This document shows, one piece after another, positions 26,491 through 34,935 of a stretch of DNA of 64,000 bases (positions are counted from its first letter, which is position 1; the number at the start of each line of letters is the position of its first letter). A program made the translations under genes and the position numbers. Location of the stretch: positions 186,001-250,000 of the forward strand of contig NZ_JAGHKP010000001.1 of assembly GCF_017742215.1 (NCBI RefSeq), in the 5' to 3' direction. This DNA is from Chitinophaga chungangae (lineage in GTDB: Bacteria; Bacteroidota; Bacteroidia; Chitinophagales; Chitinophagaceae). Below the pieces are notes generated by a model, which was given only the letters and a program-made list of their open reading frames with translations, searched no databases and was not told the DNA's origin.

Positions 26491-26492
26491 TG
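26485..26492 (+). promoter_or_regulatory. -7 element for pth, built into the terminator tail
   Basis: TATTTTTG matches TAnnTTTG. It overlaps the T tract of the rplY terminator and lies 36 nt before the pth ATG. Confidence 0.45.
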
Positions 26493-26528
26493 GCATCCCG
26501 TTATCGCAAACCGCGTAACAATCGTAGT

Positions 26529-27104
26529 ATGAAATATCTGATTGTAGGATTAGGAAACATCGGAACGGATTACCATCATACCCGTCATAATATCGGTTTT
26601 GATGTGGCGGACGCATTCGCCGCCAAACATGGCGCCCTGTTCCGGAGCGACCGGCTGGCCGATGTCGCGGAAGTAAAATGGAAAGGCCGCATTTTTGTCG
26701 TGATCAAACCGACCACTTACATGAACCTCAGCGGCAAAGCCGTGAAGTATTGGATGGACAAGGAAAAAGTGCCCCTCGAAAATATCCTGGTGATCCTGGA
26801 CGAGCTCGCACTGCCGCTGGACGTTATCCGCCTCCGCCCCGGCGGCAGCGACGCCGGCCACAACGGCCTTAAAAGCATCCAGGAATCCATCGGCACCAAC
26901 CAGTACCCCCGCCTGCGCTTCGGCATCGGCAACGATTTTCCGAAAGGCCGGCAGGTAGATTACGTGCTCGGAAAATGGAGCGCGAAAGAAGAGCCCGTGG
27001 TGCAGCAAAAGATCGATAAATGCACGGAAGCGATCGAGAGTTTCGGTTCTATTGGTTTACAACGATCTATGAACAATTATAACAACCTTACTTTTCCATT
27101 ATAG
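26529..27104 (+). CDS. pth: Peptidyl-tRNA hydrolase
   Basis: Pth releases tRNA from prematurely dropped peptidyl-tRNA. The 191-residue protein starts MKYLIVGLGNIG. The catalytic His is in HTRHNIGFD, and the family motifs KPTTYMNLSGKAV, LDELALPL and GGSDAGHNGLKSI follow. A TTG at 26490 keeps the frame open upstream, but it lies in a promoter element and the ATG at 26529 fits the family. Its position after prs and ctc is well conserved in bacteria. Confidence 0.95.
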   Translation: MKYLIVGLGNIGTDYHHTRHNIGFDVADAFAAKHGALFRSDRLADVAEVKWKGRIFVVIKPTTYMNLSGKAVKYWMDKEKVPLENILVILDELALPLDVIRLRPGGSDAGHNGLKSIQESIGTNQYPRLRFGIGNDFPKGRQVDYVLGKWSAKEEPVVQQKIDKCTEAIESFGSIGLQRSMNNYNNLTFPL

Positions 27105-27300
27105 AAGTAAATTGTATATTTCATGCCTGAAAGGTACCCCTACCTTAACCGCTATAGGTCATGATCCGTGTACCACTGATCGTTATATCGCCGGAGCATT
27201 GAAAAACCGACAATCCCGATGACAGATCGCACAGTGGGCAATGTATTGTGGACTATGGGTCAAACCATAGGCTTTATTAACCTTACAAAACACACGCATT

Positions 27301-27912
27301 ATGAAAATTATCTGCGTTGGAAGAAACTATGCCAAACATGCAGAAGAATTGAAGAACGAAGTGCCCTCCGAACCCGTGATTTTCATGAAACCAAAGAATG
27401 CCCTGCTGCAAAACAACCATCCTTTCTATTATCCGGAGTTCACGGATAACCTTCATTATGAATGCGAACTGGTATTGCGGATCTCAAAAAACGGGAAACA
27501 CATTCAGGAAAGATTCGCCGGTAAGTACTACGACAGCATTTCCGTTGGGATCGATTTCACAGCCAGGGACCTCCAGGAAAAACAAAAATCAAAAGGACTG
27601 CCCTGGGAAATCGCCAAATCGTTCGATAATTCAGCCGTGGTAGGCAAGTTTGTTCCCATTACCGAAACAACAGACCTGAAAGACCTGAACTTTTGCCTGT
27701 ACAAGAACAAAGAACTTGCGCAACAGGGAAATACAAAAGACCTGTTGTTTTCCTTCGATAAGCTCATCGCCTATATCTCAAGATTTTTCACGCTCAACAT
27801 CGGGGACCTTGTGTTCACCGGCACTCCCGAAGGCGTGGGACCCGTAGAGATCGGAGATACCCTCGAAGCATTTATTGAAAACGACAGCCTGCTTGAATTC
27901 ATGGTAAAGTAA
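27301..27912 (+). CDS. Fumarylacetoacetate hydrolase family protein
   Basis: This is a 203-residue single-domain FAH protein. MKIICVGRNYAKHAEEL and FMKPKNALL begin it. ECELVLRISKNGK contains the metal-binding Glu residues, then GIDFTARDLQ and TGTPEGVGPVEIGD follow. Members hydrolyse or decarboxylate acylpyruvate or oxaloacetate-like compounds with Mg2+. The substrate here is not known. It stands alone: 196 nt of sequence before it (27105-27300) shows no clear promoter or gene. Confidence 0.88.
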   Translation: MKIICVGRNYAKHAEELKNEVPSEPVIFMKPKNALLQNNHPFYYPEFTDNLHYECELVLRISKNGKHIQERFAGKYYDSISVGIDFTARDLQEKQKSKGLPWEIAKSFDNSAVVGKFVPITETTDLKDLNFCLYKNKELAQQGNTKDLLFSFDKLIAYISRFFTLNIGDLVFTGTPEGVGPVEIGDTLEAFIENDSLLEFMVK

Positions 27913-27983
27913 TTTTCCCTCCCCGGAAAAGAAAAAATTAAAAAGTGAAGAACGCGGGCTTTCTCCTTTTTAATTTTTTCTTT

Positions 27984-28418
27984 TTATGGGATGTTCGCAT
28001 AGATCACATCCAGGATGCGGGTCAGCTCGTTATAATCCGTTTCGCTCAGGTTGTTCCAGCCTGTTTTCCTCATTTCCAGCACCAAAGGACGAACTTCCTT
28101 ATACTTGTTTACGCCCTGGGGGGTTAATTGCACGAATACCTTCCGGCGGTCGTCTGTAGACCCTTGTCTTTCCACCAGGTCTTTTTTCACCAATAATTCG
28201 ATAATACGCGAAACGGTCGTGATGTCTTTCGAAGTAAGACGGGCTAACTCATTGTGGGTTATACGTTTATGTTTGTACAGGTTCTCGACCAGCAACCACT
28301 GGTCCACCGTAATGTCCATCTGCCGGGCATCGAAGTTCTTCTGCCAGTAATTACGGATCTTTTTCAGCGTAGCATCCAGCTTAAAAAAAGATGGATTGCT
28401 TACAAAAGTGTCGTGCAT
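27984..28418 (-). CDS. MarR family transcriptional regulator
   Basis: This is a 144-residue winged-helix protein. VDQWLLVENLYKHKRITHNELAR and DITTVSRIIELLVKKDLVER form the recognition helix region, followed by the wing DDRRKVFVQLTPQG. It is divergent from the fused E1 dehydrogenase gene, with an 18-bp palindrome between them (28441-28458). Autoregulation, and control of the E1 gene, are likely by analogy with MarR proteins. The inducer is unknown. Confidence 0.88.
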   Translation of the reverse strand: MHDTFVSNPSFFKLDATLKKIRNYWQKNFDARQMDITVDQWLLVENLYKHKRITHNELARLTSKDITTVSRIIELLVKKDLVERQGSTDDRRKVFVQLTPQGVNKYKEVRPLVLEMRKTGWNNLSETDYNELTRILDVIYANIP

Positions 28419-28440
28419 ATTATTTAATTTGCAGTAGCAA

Positions 28441-28458
28441 TAGTTGTTATAGCAACTA
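28441..28458. promoter_or_regulatory. Candidate MarR operator
   Basis: TAGTTG-TTATAG-CAACTA is a perfect 6-bp inverted repeat with a 6-nt centre. It lies in the 79-nt gap between the divergent marR-like and E1 genes, where a MarR dimer would bind. Confidence 0.5.
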
Positions 28459-28497
28459 ATTTTAAGTCTGGCTCTTCATACACCAAAACTCTGTTAC

Positions 28498-30579
28498 GTG
28501 CTTAAAGATAACATAAGCGTACCGACTTTTAAAGCCACCATTACTCATCGTGAGCAGGACAAGGATTTTCAGCACCTCCTGCTCAGGGCCTACCGCATCA
28601 TGTTCACCGCCCGCACCATGTCGGAAAAATACGAAGCCAACCGCGCCATCTGCAAATACGTGCATTCCACCTCCGCGGGGCACGAAGCCATCCAGATCGC
28701 CACCGGCCTGCTGTTGCAGGAATATGATTACGTAAGCCCTTATTACCGGGACGATTGTATGATGCTGGCCATGGGCTACGCGCCCAAAACGCTCATGCTG
28801 CAATTGCTTGCCAAAGCGGAAGACCCGTTTAGCGGGGGGAGATCGTATTATTGTCACCCCAGCAGCCGCGGGCCCGGCAAACCCATGATCCCGCATCAGA
28901 GCAGCGCTACCGGCATGCAGGTGATACCCACCACGGGTATGGCGCAAGGCGTGCAATATCTGGAAAACGTTGGTCTGCTCAACACTGGGAACAAACCCGT
29001 CGTGCTCTGTTCGCTCGGCGACGGCAGCGTTACGGAAGGGGAAGTGAGCGAGGCGCTGCAATTCGCCGTACTGAAAGAGCTTCCCGTTATCTACCTCGTG
29101 CAGGACAATGAATGGGGCATTTCCGTAAGCGCCGGCGAAGCCCGGGTGATGGACGCTTACGAATACGCCGCGGGATTTAAAGGACTGGAGCGCATCCGGG
29201 TAGACGGCAGCGATTTCGAAGCCAGTTATCATGCCATGGAATCGGCCATCCGTTACGTACGCACCGAACGTAAGCCCGTGCTTGTTCATGCCACCACGCC
29301 TTTGCTCGGCCATCATACTTCCGGCGTGCGGAAAGAATGGTACCGCTCCGCGGAAGATTACGACAAACATCTTTCCCGAGACCCGCTGCCCCGGTTGAAA
29401 CAATTGCTGGCAGACGATTCGGACATCCGGCTGATAGAAGAAGAGGCCATCCTCGCCATAAACGAAGCGTTTGAAGAAGCCGTGAGCAGCGCAGATCCCG
29501 CGCCTTCCACCGTCAAAGATCACGTGTTCGCGCCCACGCCCATTACCGCCGAAACGGGTGCCCGCACGCCTTCCGGGGGCAGCAAGGTGGTGATGGTAGA
29601 CGCCGCGCTGCATGCCATCGAAGAGATCATGCACGCGCACCCCGAAGCAATTCTTTTCGGGCAGGACGTAGGGCGCAGGCTGGGTGGCGTTTTCCGCGAA
29701 GCGGCCACGCTCGCCGAAAAGTTCGGCGATCACCGCGTATTTAACACCGCCATCCAGGAAGCGTACATCATCGGCAGTACCGCGGGTTTATCAGCCGTAG
29801 GCGTAAAACCCATCGTGGAAGTACAGTTCGCCGATTACATCTATCCCGGTTTCAACCAGCTGGTTACCGAAATATCAAAAAGCTGTTATTTATCGATGGG
29901 CAAATTTCCCGTGCAAACGCTCATCCGCATACCCATCGGCGCTTATGGCGGCGGAGGTCCGTATCATTCGGGCTGTATCGAAAGCACTTTGCTGACCGTC
30001 AAGGGCATCAAAATTTGTTACCCTTCCAACGCCGCCGATCTGAAAGGTTTGATGAAAGCCGCTTTCCTAGACCCCAACCCGGTCGTGATGCTTGAACATA
30101 AAGGTCTTTACTGGAGCAAAGTGCCCGGCACACAGGAAGCCATGACCATCGAGCCTTCCGACGATTATGTGCTGCCGCTGGGCAAAGGCAATACCGTATT
30201 GGAAGCGGGCGAAGGCATGACCATCATCACTTACGGCATGGGCGTATACTGGGCGAAAGCCGCCGCCGCGAAATTCCCCGGCCGCGTGGAGATCATCGAC
30301 CTGCGCACGTTATACCCGCTGGATGAGGAACTCGTTTTTTCTTCGGTGCGCAAACTGGGGAAATGTCTTGTGCTTACGGAAGAACAGCTCACCAATTCCT
30401 TCGCCGAATCGTTTGCTGCGAGAATATCCAAAACCTGTTTCCGCTGGCTGGACGCGCCGGTGTACACGCTTGGGGCGATGGACCTGCCGGCCGTTCCGCT
30501 GAATATGGGACTGGAAAAAGAGATGTTGCCGACGGCGGAGAAAGTAACGGATTGTGTGCGTGAAATACTGGAATATTAA
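28498..30579 (+). CDS. Alpha-ketoacid dehydrogenase E1, fused alpha and beta subunits
   Basis: This is a 693-residue protein in which the E1 alpha (about residues 1-330) and beta (about 365-693) subunits are joined. The alpha part has the ThDP motif GDGSVTEGEVSEALQFAV...QDNEWG and PYYRDDCMML. The beta part has FGQDVGRRLGGVF, QEAYIIGSTAGLSAVG and the IDLRTLYPLDEE segment. Such fusions are typical of Bacteroidota and are usually assigned to the branched-chain 2-oxoacid complex. E2 and E3 are not adjacent. Start is GTG. It is the last gene before the tRNA and mobile element. Confidence 0.9.
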   Translation: MLKDNISVPTFKATITHREQDKDFQHLLLRAYRIMFTARTMSEKYEANRAICKYVHSTSAGHEAIQIATGLLLQEYDYVSPYYRDDCMMLAMGYAPKTLMLQLLAKAEDPFSGGRSYYCHPSSRGPGKPMIPHQSSATGMQVIPTTGMAQGVQYLENVGLLNTGNKPVVLCSLGDGSVTEGEVSEALQFAVLKELPVIYLVQDNEWGISVSAGEARVMDAYEYAAGFKGLERIRVDGSDFEASYHAMESAIRYVRTERKPVLVHATTPLLGHHTSGVRKEWYRSAEDYDKHLSRDPLPRLKQLLADDSDIRLIEEEAILAINEAFEEAVSSADPAPSTVKDHVFAPTPITAETGARTPSGGSKVVMVDAALHAIEEIMHAHPEAILFGQDVGRRLGGVFREAATLAEKFGDHRVFNTAIQEAYIIGSTAGLSAVGVKPIVEVQFADYIYPGFNQLVTEISKSCYLSMGKFPVQTLIRIPIGAYGGGGPYHSGCIESTLLTVKGIKICYPSNAADLKGLMKAAFLDPNPVVMLEHKGLYWSKVPGTQEAMTIEPSDDYVLPLGKGNTVLEAGEGMTIITYGMGVYWAKAAAAKFPGRVEIIDLRTLYPLDEELVFSSVRKLGKCLVLTEEQLTNSFAESFAARISKTCFRWLDAPVYTLGAMDLPAVPLNMGLEKEMLPTAEKVTDCVREILEY

Positions 30580-30590
30580 GTTTCCTTTTT

Positions 30591-30598
30591 TATCTTTG
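30591..30598 (+). promoter_or_regulatory. -7 element for the tRNA gene
   Basis: TATCTTTG matches TAnnTTTG and lies 19 nt before the tRNA 5' end. Confidence 0.6.
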
Positions 30599-30617
30599 GC
30601 CTTCCAAAATAAAAACT

Positions 30618-30691
30618 GGCGAGGTAGCTCAGGTGGTTAGAGCGTTGGATTCATAACCCAAAGGTCTCGGGTTCAACTCCCGATCTCGCTA
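30618..30691 (+). tRNA. tRNA with CAU anticodon (probably elongator Met)
   Basis: A full cloverleaf can be drawn. The acceptor stem GGCGAGG pairs with TCTCGCT (30684-30690) and the D stem is GCTC/GAGC. The anticodon stem TTGGA/CCCAA carries loop TTCATAA with CAT at 30652-30654, and the T stem is TCGGG/CCCGA with loop TTCAACT. The acceptor has paired ends, so it is not the initiator type. An Ile tRNA with lysidine at C34 cannot be excluded. CCA is not encoded. The 3' end overlaps the recombinase ORF on the other strand. Confidence 0.92.
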
Positions 30692-32196
30692 CGAATGGGA
30701 GAATCTCCTAAGTCACCAGAGGGCTGCTCTACAAAGAGCAGCCCTTTTTCTTTGAGCGTCACTTCGTTATGTATTAAGGCAGGATGGAGATAGGGTGTTC
30801 TAAATGCCCCTTCGCGATATGTGAGCCCACGTTTGAACACCCCACGCAACAGATGATGTTTCTGCCTGACGCCGGCGTTTTGATAAATACTTTTGAGGGA
30901 TGTTAAGTAGGGGAGAACTTGGAAAAGTTTTTCCAGTTTTTCGTGGCGGTTGCGCGTGAGGGAATTGATTTCTTCGGTGAGTAACGCTTTCTGAATCTGG
31001 AATTTCTTGTGCCACTTCCGGTACGTTTCCGGTTCGATCATGTCTTCCATAAACCGTTCTTCGTTCTTCTCGATCTTGCGGATTACTTCCTCCAATTCCT
31101 TTGTTTTTATGGCTACTTGCTGGGTTCTTTCGGCCAGGGCTTCGTTCATTCTTTCCTTTGCTTTCTCTGCGATGTAGGTAGTTTGTTCCGGCTTGAAGCT
31201 GCACAAGTCAAGGATTTTATCCAGTTGATCGTGGACTTTGATCGCGGAGAAGTTCAGGTTATTATGGACGCGGCAGCGGTAGTAATTGTAGTATTTCCGC
31301 TTGCCTTTGCTTTTGCCTGCGGTCATGTTGAGGCCGCAGGTGCAGGTGAGGATGCCGCGTAAAGGCACCTCATCCACCGGCATGCATTTGATGGGTTTAA
31401 TGTTGCCCAGCAATTCCTGTGCGCGCCAAAATTCCGTTTCCGAAATGATCGGTTGATGGATGCCGGAGATTATTTTCTCCGGGGTTTGTTTGCTGGCGGG
31501 AACTTTTATCAGTCCGGCATATAGGTGATTATTGAGGATGCGCGGGATGGCGGAGTTGCCAGAATAGGTGAACCCGAGGGCGCGGGCTTCCTTGCAGATT
31601 TGCCCGAACGGGTGACCCATCAGGAAATCCCGGAAGATCTTTTTCACGATGAACGAGCGTTCCTCGTCGATTACAATGAAGCCTTTCCCACCTTCTGCTT
31701 TTACGTTTTTATATCCGAAGGGGGCGCGGTTTACGAAACGGCCGCTTTCCAATGCCTGGCGAATCCCGGCAGAGGTGCGGCGGCGGATGTTGAAAAGCTC
31801 GTTATTAGCCATCATGTATTTGAACGCCCGGGTCATGAAGACGTTGGGATCGGAGGGATCGAGGTCGATGGGTTCGTTTGTCGCCAGTACCTTGATCCCG
31901 AATTTCATTTCCAGATGGGATATTTTGTTGAGGGCTTCCGGGAGGTTCCGGCTGAAGCGGTCGTGATCCATGACGATGAGGTACTGGACTTTGCCTTTGT
32001 GCTTCTTGATGAAGTCTTCCAGGGCGATCCAGTCGGGGCGGTCGAAGGTGTAGCTGCTTTCGCCGTCGTCCTCGAAGAGGTTGACGAGTTCCAGTTTGTT
32101 CCGCTTGCAATAATCCCTGATGCTGTTTTTTTGATAGTCCAGCGAGTATTTGGACTGGTCCTTCGTGCTGATGCGAACATACCCGATTGCGATCAT
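30673..32196 (-). CDS. Large serine recombinase (integrase of the mobile element)
   Basis: This is a 507-residue site-specific recombinase. The resolvase domain (about 1-140) has the catalytic serine in GYVRISTKDQS, then YLIVMDHDRFSRN with the conserved Arg. The recombinase domain starts near APFGYKN. A zinc ribbon follows with CTCGLN...YYRC, and a coiled coil spans about 335-430. The frame continues to 30673, through a hairpin and into the tRNA, so the last ~15 residues look borrowed from the flanking chromosome. The start overlaps a 25-codon ORF (ATGA). It should catalyse integration and excision of this element. Confidence 0.92.
   Translation of the reverse strand: MIAIGYVRISTKDQSKYSLDYQKNSIRDYCKRNKLELVNLFEDDGESSYTFDRPDWIALEDFIKKHKGKVQYLIVMDHDRFSRNLPEALNKISHLEMKFGIKVLATNEPIDLDPSDPNVFMTRAFKYMMANNELFNIRRRTSAGIRQALESGRFVNRAPFGYKNVKAEGGKGFIVIDEERSFIVKKIFRDFLMGHPFGQICKEARALGFTYSGNSAIPRILNNHLYAGLIKVPASKQTPEKIISGIHQPIISETEFWRAQELLGNIKPIKCMPVDEVPLRGILTCTCGLNMTAGKSKGKRKYYNYYRCRVHNNLNFSAIKVHDQLDKILDLCSFKPEQTTYIAEKAKERMNEALAERTQQVAIKTKELEEVIRKIEKNEERFMEDMIEPETYRKWHKKFQIQKALLTEEINSLTRNRHEKLEKLFQVLPYLTSLKSIYQNAGVRQKHHLLRGVFKRGLTYREGAFRTPYLHPALIHNEVTLKEKGLLFVEQPSGDLGDSPIRSEIGS
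30719..30728. repeat. Candidate left att core (10-bp direct repeat)
   Basis: GAGGGCTGCT at 30719-30728 recurs at 39969-39978 in the same orientation, next to the opposite end of the element. The distance is about 9.25 kb. Confidence 0.4.
30721..30750 (+). terminator. Terminator 30 nt downstream of the tRNA, inside the recombinase 3' end
   Basis: GGGCTGCTCT (30721-30730) pairs with AGAGCAGCCC (30735-30744), followed by TTTTT. It ends tRNA transcription, while the minus-strand recombinase frame runs through it. Confidence 0.8.
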
Positions 32197-32270
32197 AACG
32201 TTTCGTTTAAAATGAGTTCAACAATGATGCAGGCCACTAATTCACAAAATTCTTTCTCTTCTTGAGTCAT
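32193..32270 (-). CDS. 25-residue ORF coupled to the recombinase
   Basis: On the minus strand an ATG at 32270 opens a 25-codon frame starting MTQEEKEFCELVACIIVE. It is acidic and then hydrophobic, like one amphipathic helix. Its TGA shares bases with the recombinase ATG (ATGA), the classic mark of translational coupling. I recall similar short ORFs directly upstream of recombinases in other Bacteroidota elements, but this is from memory. A role in tuning recombinase translation or binding the protein is an inference. Confidence 0.5.
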   Translation of the reverse strand: MTQEEKEFCELVACIIVELILNETL

Positions 32271-32643
32271 ATGCCCGGAGTTTATATTGTGGAGAATAAT
32301 AAACTGGCTGCTGAGATGCAGTGGAGTGTGGGATGACGAATATACGTTGCGGAGGGGGCGGGTTCCAAATTTTTCTTTGGGAAAAACTGTTAAAATTCAA
32401 TCTGGTGGGCGATTATGAATGGAATTCAGTTTAAATCAGTTCAGATAAATTCAATTATAAATTATTCTGAAGGAATATTGAACCTATTTTTACTTTTTTG
32501 ATTATTCGCAAACATGTATGTGGCTGACTGTCATAAAATTGAATCTTATCAAGGGAAAGTATTATATTGCGTGACCCCAAATTTTACCCATATCGAAACA
32601 ATTTGAAAAGCTTGTATTTGAGTCCCTACCCAAACAATGAAAA
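32271..32643. other. AT-rich intergenic region before the anticodon nuclease gene
   Basis: This 373-nt stretch is mostly below 40 percent GC and contains no convincing ORF. It should hold the promoters of the divergent recombinase and rloC-like genes. I found no clean TAnnTTTG element with a -33 partner; TTTG (32602-32606 region) and TATTTG (about 32615) are the nearest weak candidates. Confidence 0.4.
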
Positions 32644-34935
32644 ATGATACAAAAAATTGTTTCAATCAAGAATTTTGGAGTTTATACAAATTATGCTTGG
32701 CCAACAACATTGAAAGAGTTTCAAGCCAGAAATCTCATTTACGGACCGAATTACTCGGGAAAGACAACTCTATCTAGAATATTTACCTCTTTAAAGAATA
32801 GGGAACTGCATAGCGGATTTAAAGATGCAGAGTTTACCTTGATTTGTGATGGGAAGAGTATAAAACACAGCGAGTTAGATAATATTGACTTCAGGGTAGA
32901 AGTATTTAATTCTGAATATATTAAAGAGAATTTAAGCTGGGAGCAAAATGAGAAATTAAATGCAATACTTTTTGATGTCGGTGAGAACGTCAAGCTGAGA
33001 GAAGAAATAGAAGAGAATCGGAGGAAAATAGAGGTTGTCAACGGTGGGAAAGTTGATTTAGGGAAAATAGGTCACTTGAAAAACGATGTGGATAGTTTCG
33101 TTGAACTTACTGGCACAAAATTTACGGCAGAGGCAAAGCGAATAAAAAACGATCTGTTTGACAGTTCTATCGAGTTTACAAAGTCGCATCTTTCTAAGAT
33201 TGTACCAGATGTAATCAACAATCTGGAATTATATATTATTTTATCCGAAAGTGAAGTCCAAAGCCTGAGAAAGGCCTCAATAGCTAAAAATTCCAAATCG
33301 GAGCTTGAACCTAAGAAGTCGCAATTGAAGATACCTGGCTTATACCATGAAGTGAAGAATATCCTTAATAAAAGCCCGGAAAAGACAGAAGTAGAGGATT
33401 TAGTGAGCAGTCAAGAAGATATTTATCGATGGGTAAAACAAGGGGTACATATACATTCAACAAAGGATAAATGTCAATTTTGTGATAGCACTTTGGATGC
33501 AGAAAGACTAAAACGGTTAAATGCTTTCTTCTCAAATGCTGCCGCAAAAGTTAAAACTGAAATTGGAGATACAAGGACTAAAATCAATAGCCTGATTATC
33601 GAGATTGAAAATTATGCTTTTCCCTATAGTGTACAGGATTTTACAGATTCGCTTCAGTCTGATGTAGCAACAGTAAAGGATAAATATAAAGACATTTCAA
33701 GTAAGGGAATTAAGTACCTACATTACTTACTAACAGAATTGGAAAGAAAGGAAGGTGAAAACCTTTTCGTGTCTATTGATGCGAAAGAATACGATGATGA
33801 AGCTCAATCTGCTATTTCGGGGTGGGCTGATGAATTGAATTCGCTCATAACAAATCACAATTTAATTGTAACAAATTTCTCAACTCAACAAAATGAGGCC
33901 AGAGAGAAGTATAAAAAACATCTAGTTGCAAAATTTTTGAAGGAAAATGATTATTTAGATGCCAAGGTGAAAAGTGATCGGGCGAATAATTGGATTAAGC
34001 GATATAAATGCTATGTGGAAAAGGTTCTCAAAAAGAATCAGGAATTAGAAAGCCAACTCAAAAGTATTGCTGCCGGAAAAGAACAGTTGAATTTTTACAT
34101 TCAGAAATTTCTAAATAAGAAGAATATTTCTATTGAAGTTACTCCTGATGATAAATTTAAACTTGTTCGCGGGAAGAAAGTGGCGGATCATTTAAGTGAA
34201 GGAGAGAAGACGGCAATTTCGTTCGCTTATTTCTTGGTTTCTCTGGAAAGTTTGCATAGAAACAACGAACTTAAGAATACTATTGTGTTTATTGATGATC
34301 CTATTTCCAGTCTGGATTCCAATCACATATCACATGTTTATAGTGTAATCAATAGCTTCTTTTTCAGGCAGAACCTAGATCCTGAGAATCCCAATGCTTA
34401 TGTTGAATGTTGTAGGCAGCTTTTTATTTCAACTCACAATTTTGAATTTTACGGATTTTTAAAACAATCGAATAGGATTCGGGGAAATAATAAAAGAATA
34501 GCATATTATTTCATCCATAGAAAAGGTGCTGATGAGTCAGAAATACAAGACTTGCCGAAAGCCCTATCTGCTTATAAATCAGAGTATATCTATCTTTTTG
34601 ATATCATTTATAGATATTATGCAGATGGGTGTCTACCAACAGATGAGAGAGTAATATTGATCCCCAATGCGGTAAGGAGATTTCTAGAGATTTACACAAG
34701 TTTCAAACTGCCAGATTCTACTGAAGAGATCGATTCTCGCTTAAAGAAATTGCTTGGAGAGCCCAATAGCCTCAAGTTACTTCATCACTTTTCACACTTT
34801 ACTAACTTTGATAAAATCTCACATCATGATGAGATGCTCATGAATCTACCCGATGCCTTAGCGGAGTTTGTTGAACTTTTAGAGAAAGATCAGATGCACT
34901 ATGAGTCGCTAAAGAAAGCAATTGGAGTTAGTTAG
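32644..34935 (+). CDS. RloC/PrrC-like anticodon nuclease (AAA_13-type ATPase)
   Basis: This is a 763-residue ABC/SMC-like ATPase. Walker A GPNYSGKT is at residues 34-41. Long coiled-coil regions flank a zinc-hook-like CQFC at 277-280. The signature LSEGEKTAISFAYFL starts at 517, Walker B IVFIDDPISSLDSN at 547 and the H-loop STHNF at 596. The C-terminal domain carries R678, E682 and H714, with the +4 and +36 spacing of the PrrC triad R320-E324-H356. Together these fit RloC, a tRNA-cutting enzyme usually activated by phage or DNA stress. No hsd genes are adjacent. Base composition is far more AT-rich than the chromosome. Nuclease activity is inferred. Confidence 0.8.
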   Translation: MIQKIVSIKNFGVYTNYAWPTTLKEFQARNLIYGPNYSGKTTLSRIFTSLKNRELHSGFKDAEFTLICDGKSIKHSELDNIDFRVEVFNSEYIKENLSWEQNEKLNAILFDVGENVKLREEIEENRRKIEVVNGGKVDLGKIGHLKNDVDSFVELTGTKFTAEAKRIKNDLFDSSIEFTKSHLSKIVPDVINNLELYIILSESEVQSLRKASIAKNSKSELEPKKSQLKIPGLYHEVKNILNKSPEKTEVEDLVSSQEDIYRWVKQGVHIHSTKDKCQFCDSTLDAERLKRLNAFFSNAAAKVKTEIGDTRTKINSLIIEIENYAFPYSVQDFTDSLQSDVATVKDKYKDISSKGIKYLHYLLTELERKEGENLFVSIDAKEYDDEAQSAISGWADELNSLITNHNLIVTNFSTQQNEAREKYKKHLVAKFLKENDYLDAKVKSDRANNWIKRYKCYVEKVLKKNQELESQLKSIAAGKEQLNFYIQKFLNKKNISIEVTPDDKFKLVRGKKVADHLSEGEKTAISFAYFLVSLESLHRNNELKNTIVFIDDPISSLDSNHISHVYSVINSFFFRQNLDPENPNAYVECCRQLFISTHNFEFYGFLKQSNRIRGNNKRIAYYFIHRKGADESEIQDLPKALSAYKSEYIYLFDIIYRYYADGCLPTDERVILIPNAVRRFLEIYTSFKLPDSTEEIDSRLKKLLGEPNSLKLLHHFSHFTNFDKISHHDEMLMNLPDALAEFVELLEKDQMHYESLKKAIGVS

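Noticed and set aside
28462..29733. 423-codon minus-strand frame opposite the fused E1 gene
   Set aside because: Overlaps a complete E1 protein; no recognisable motif.
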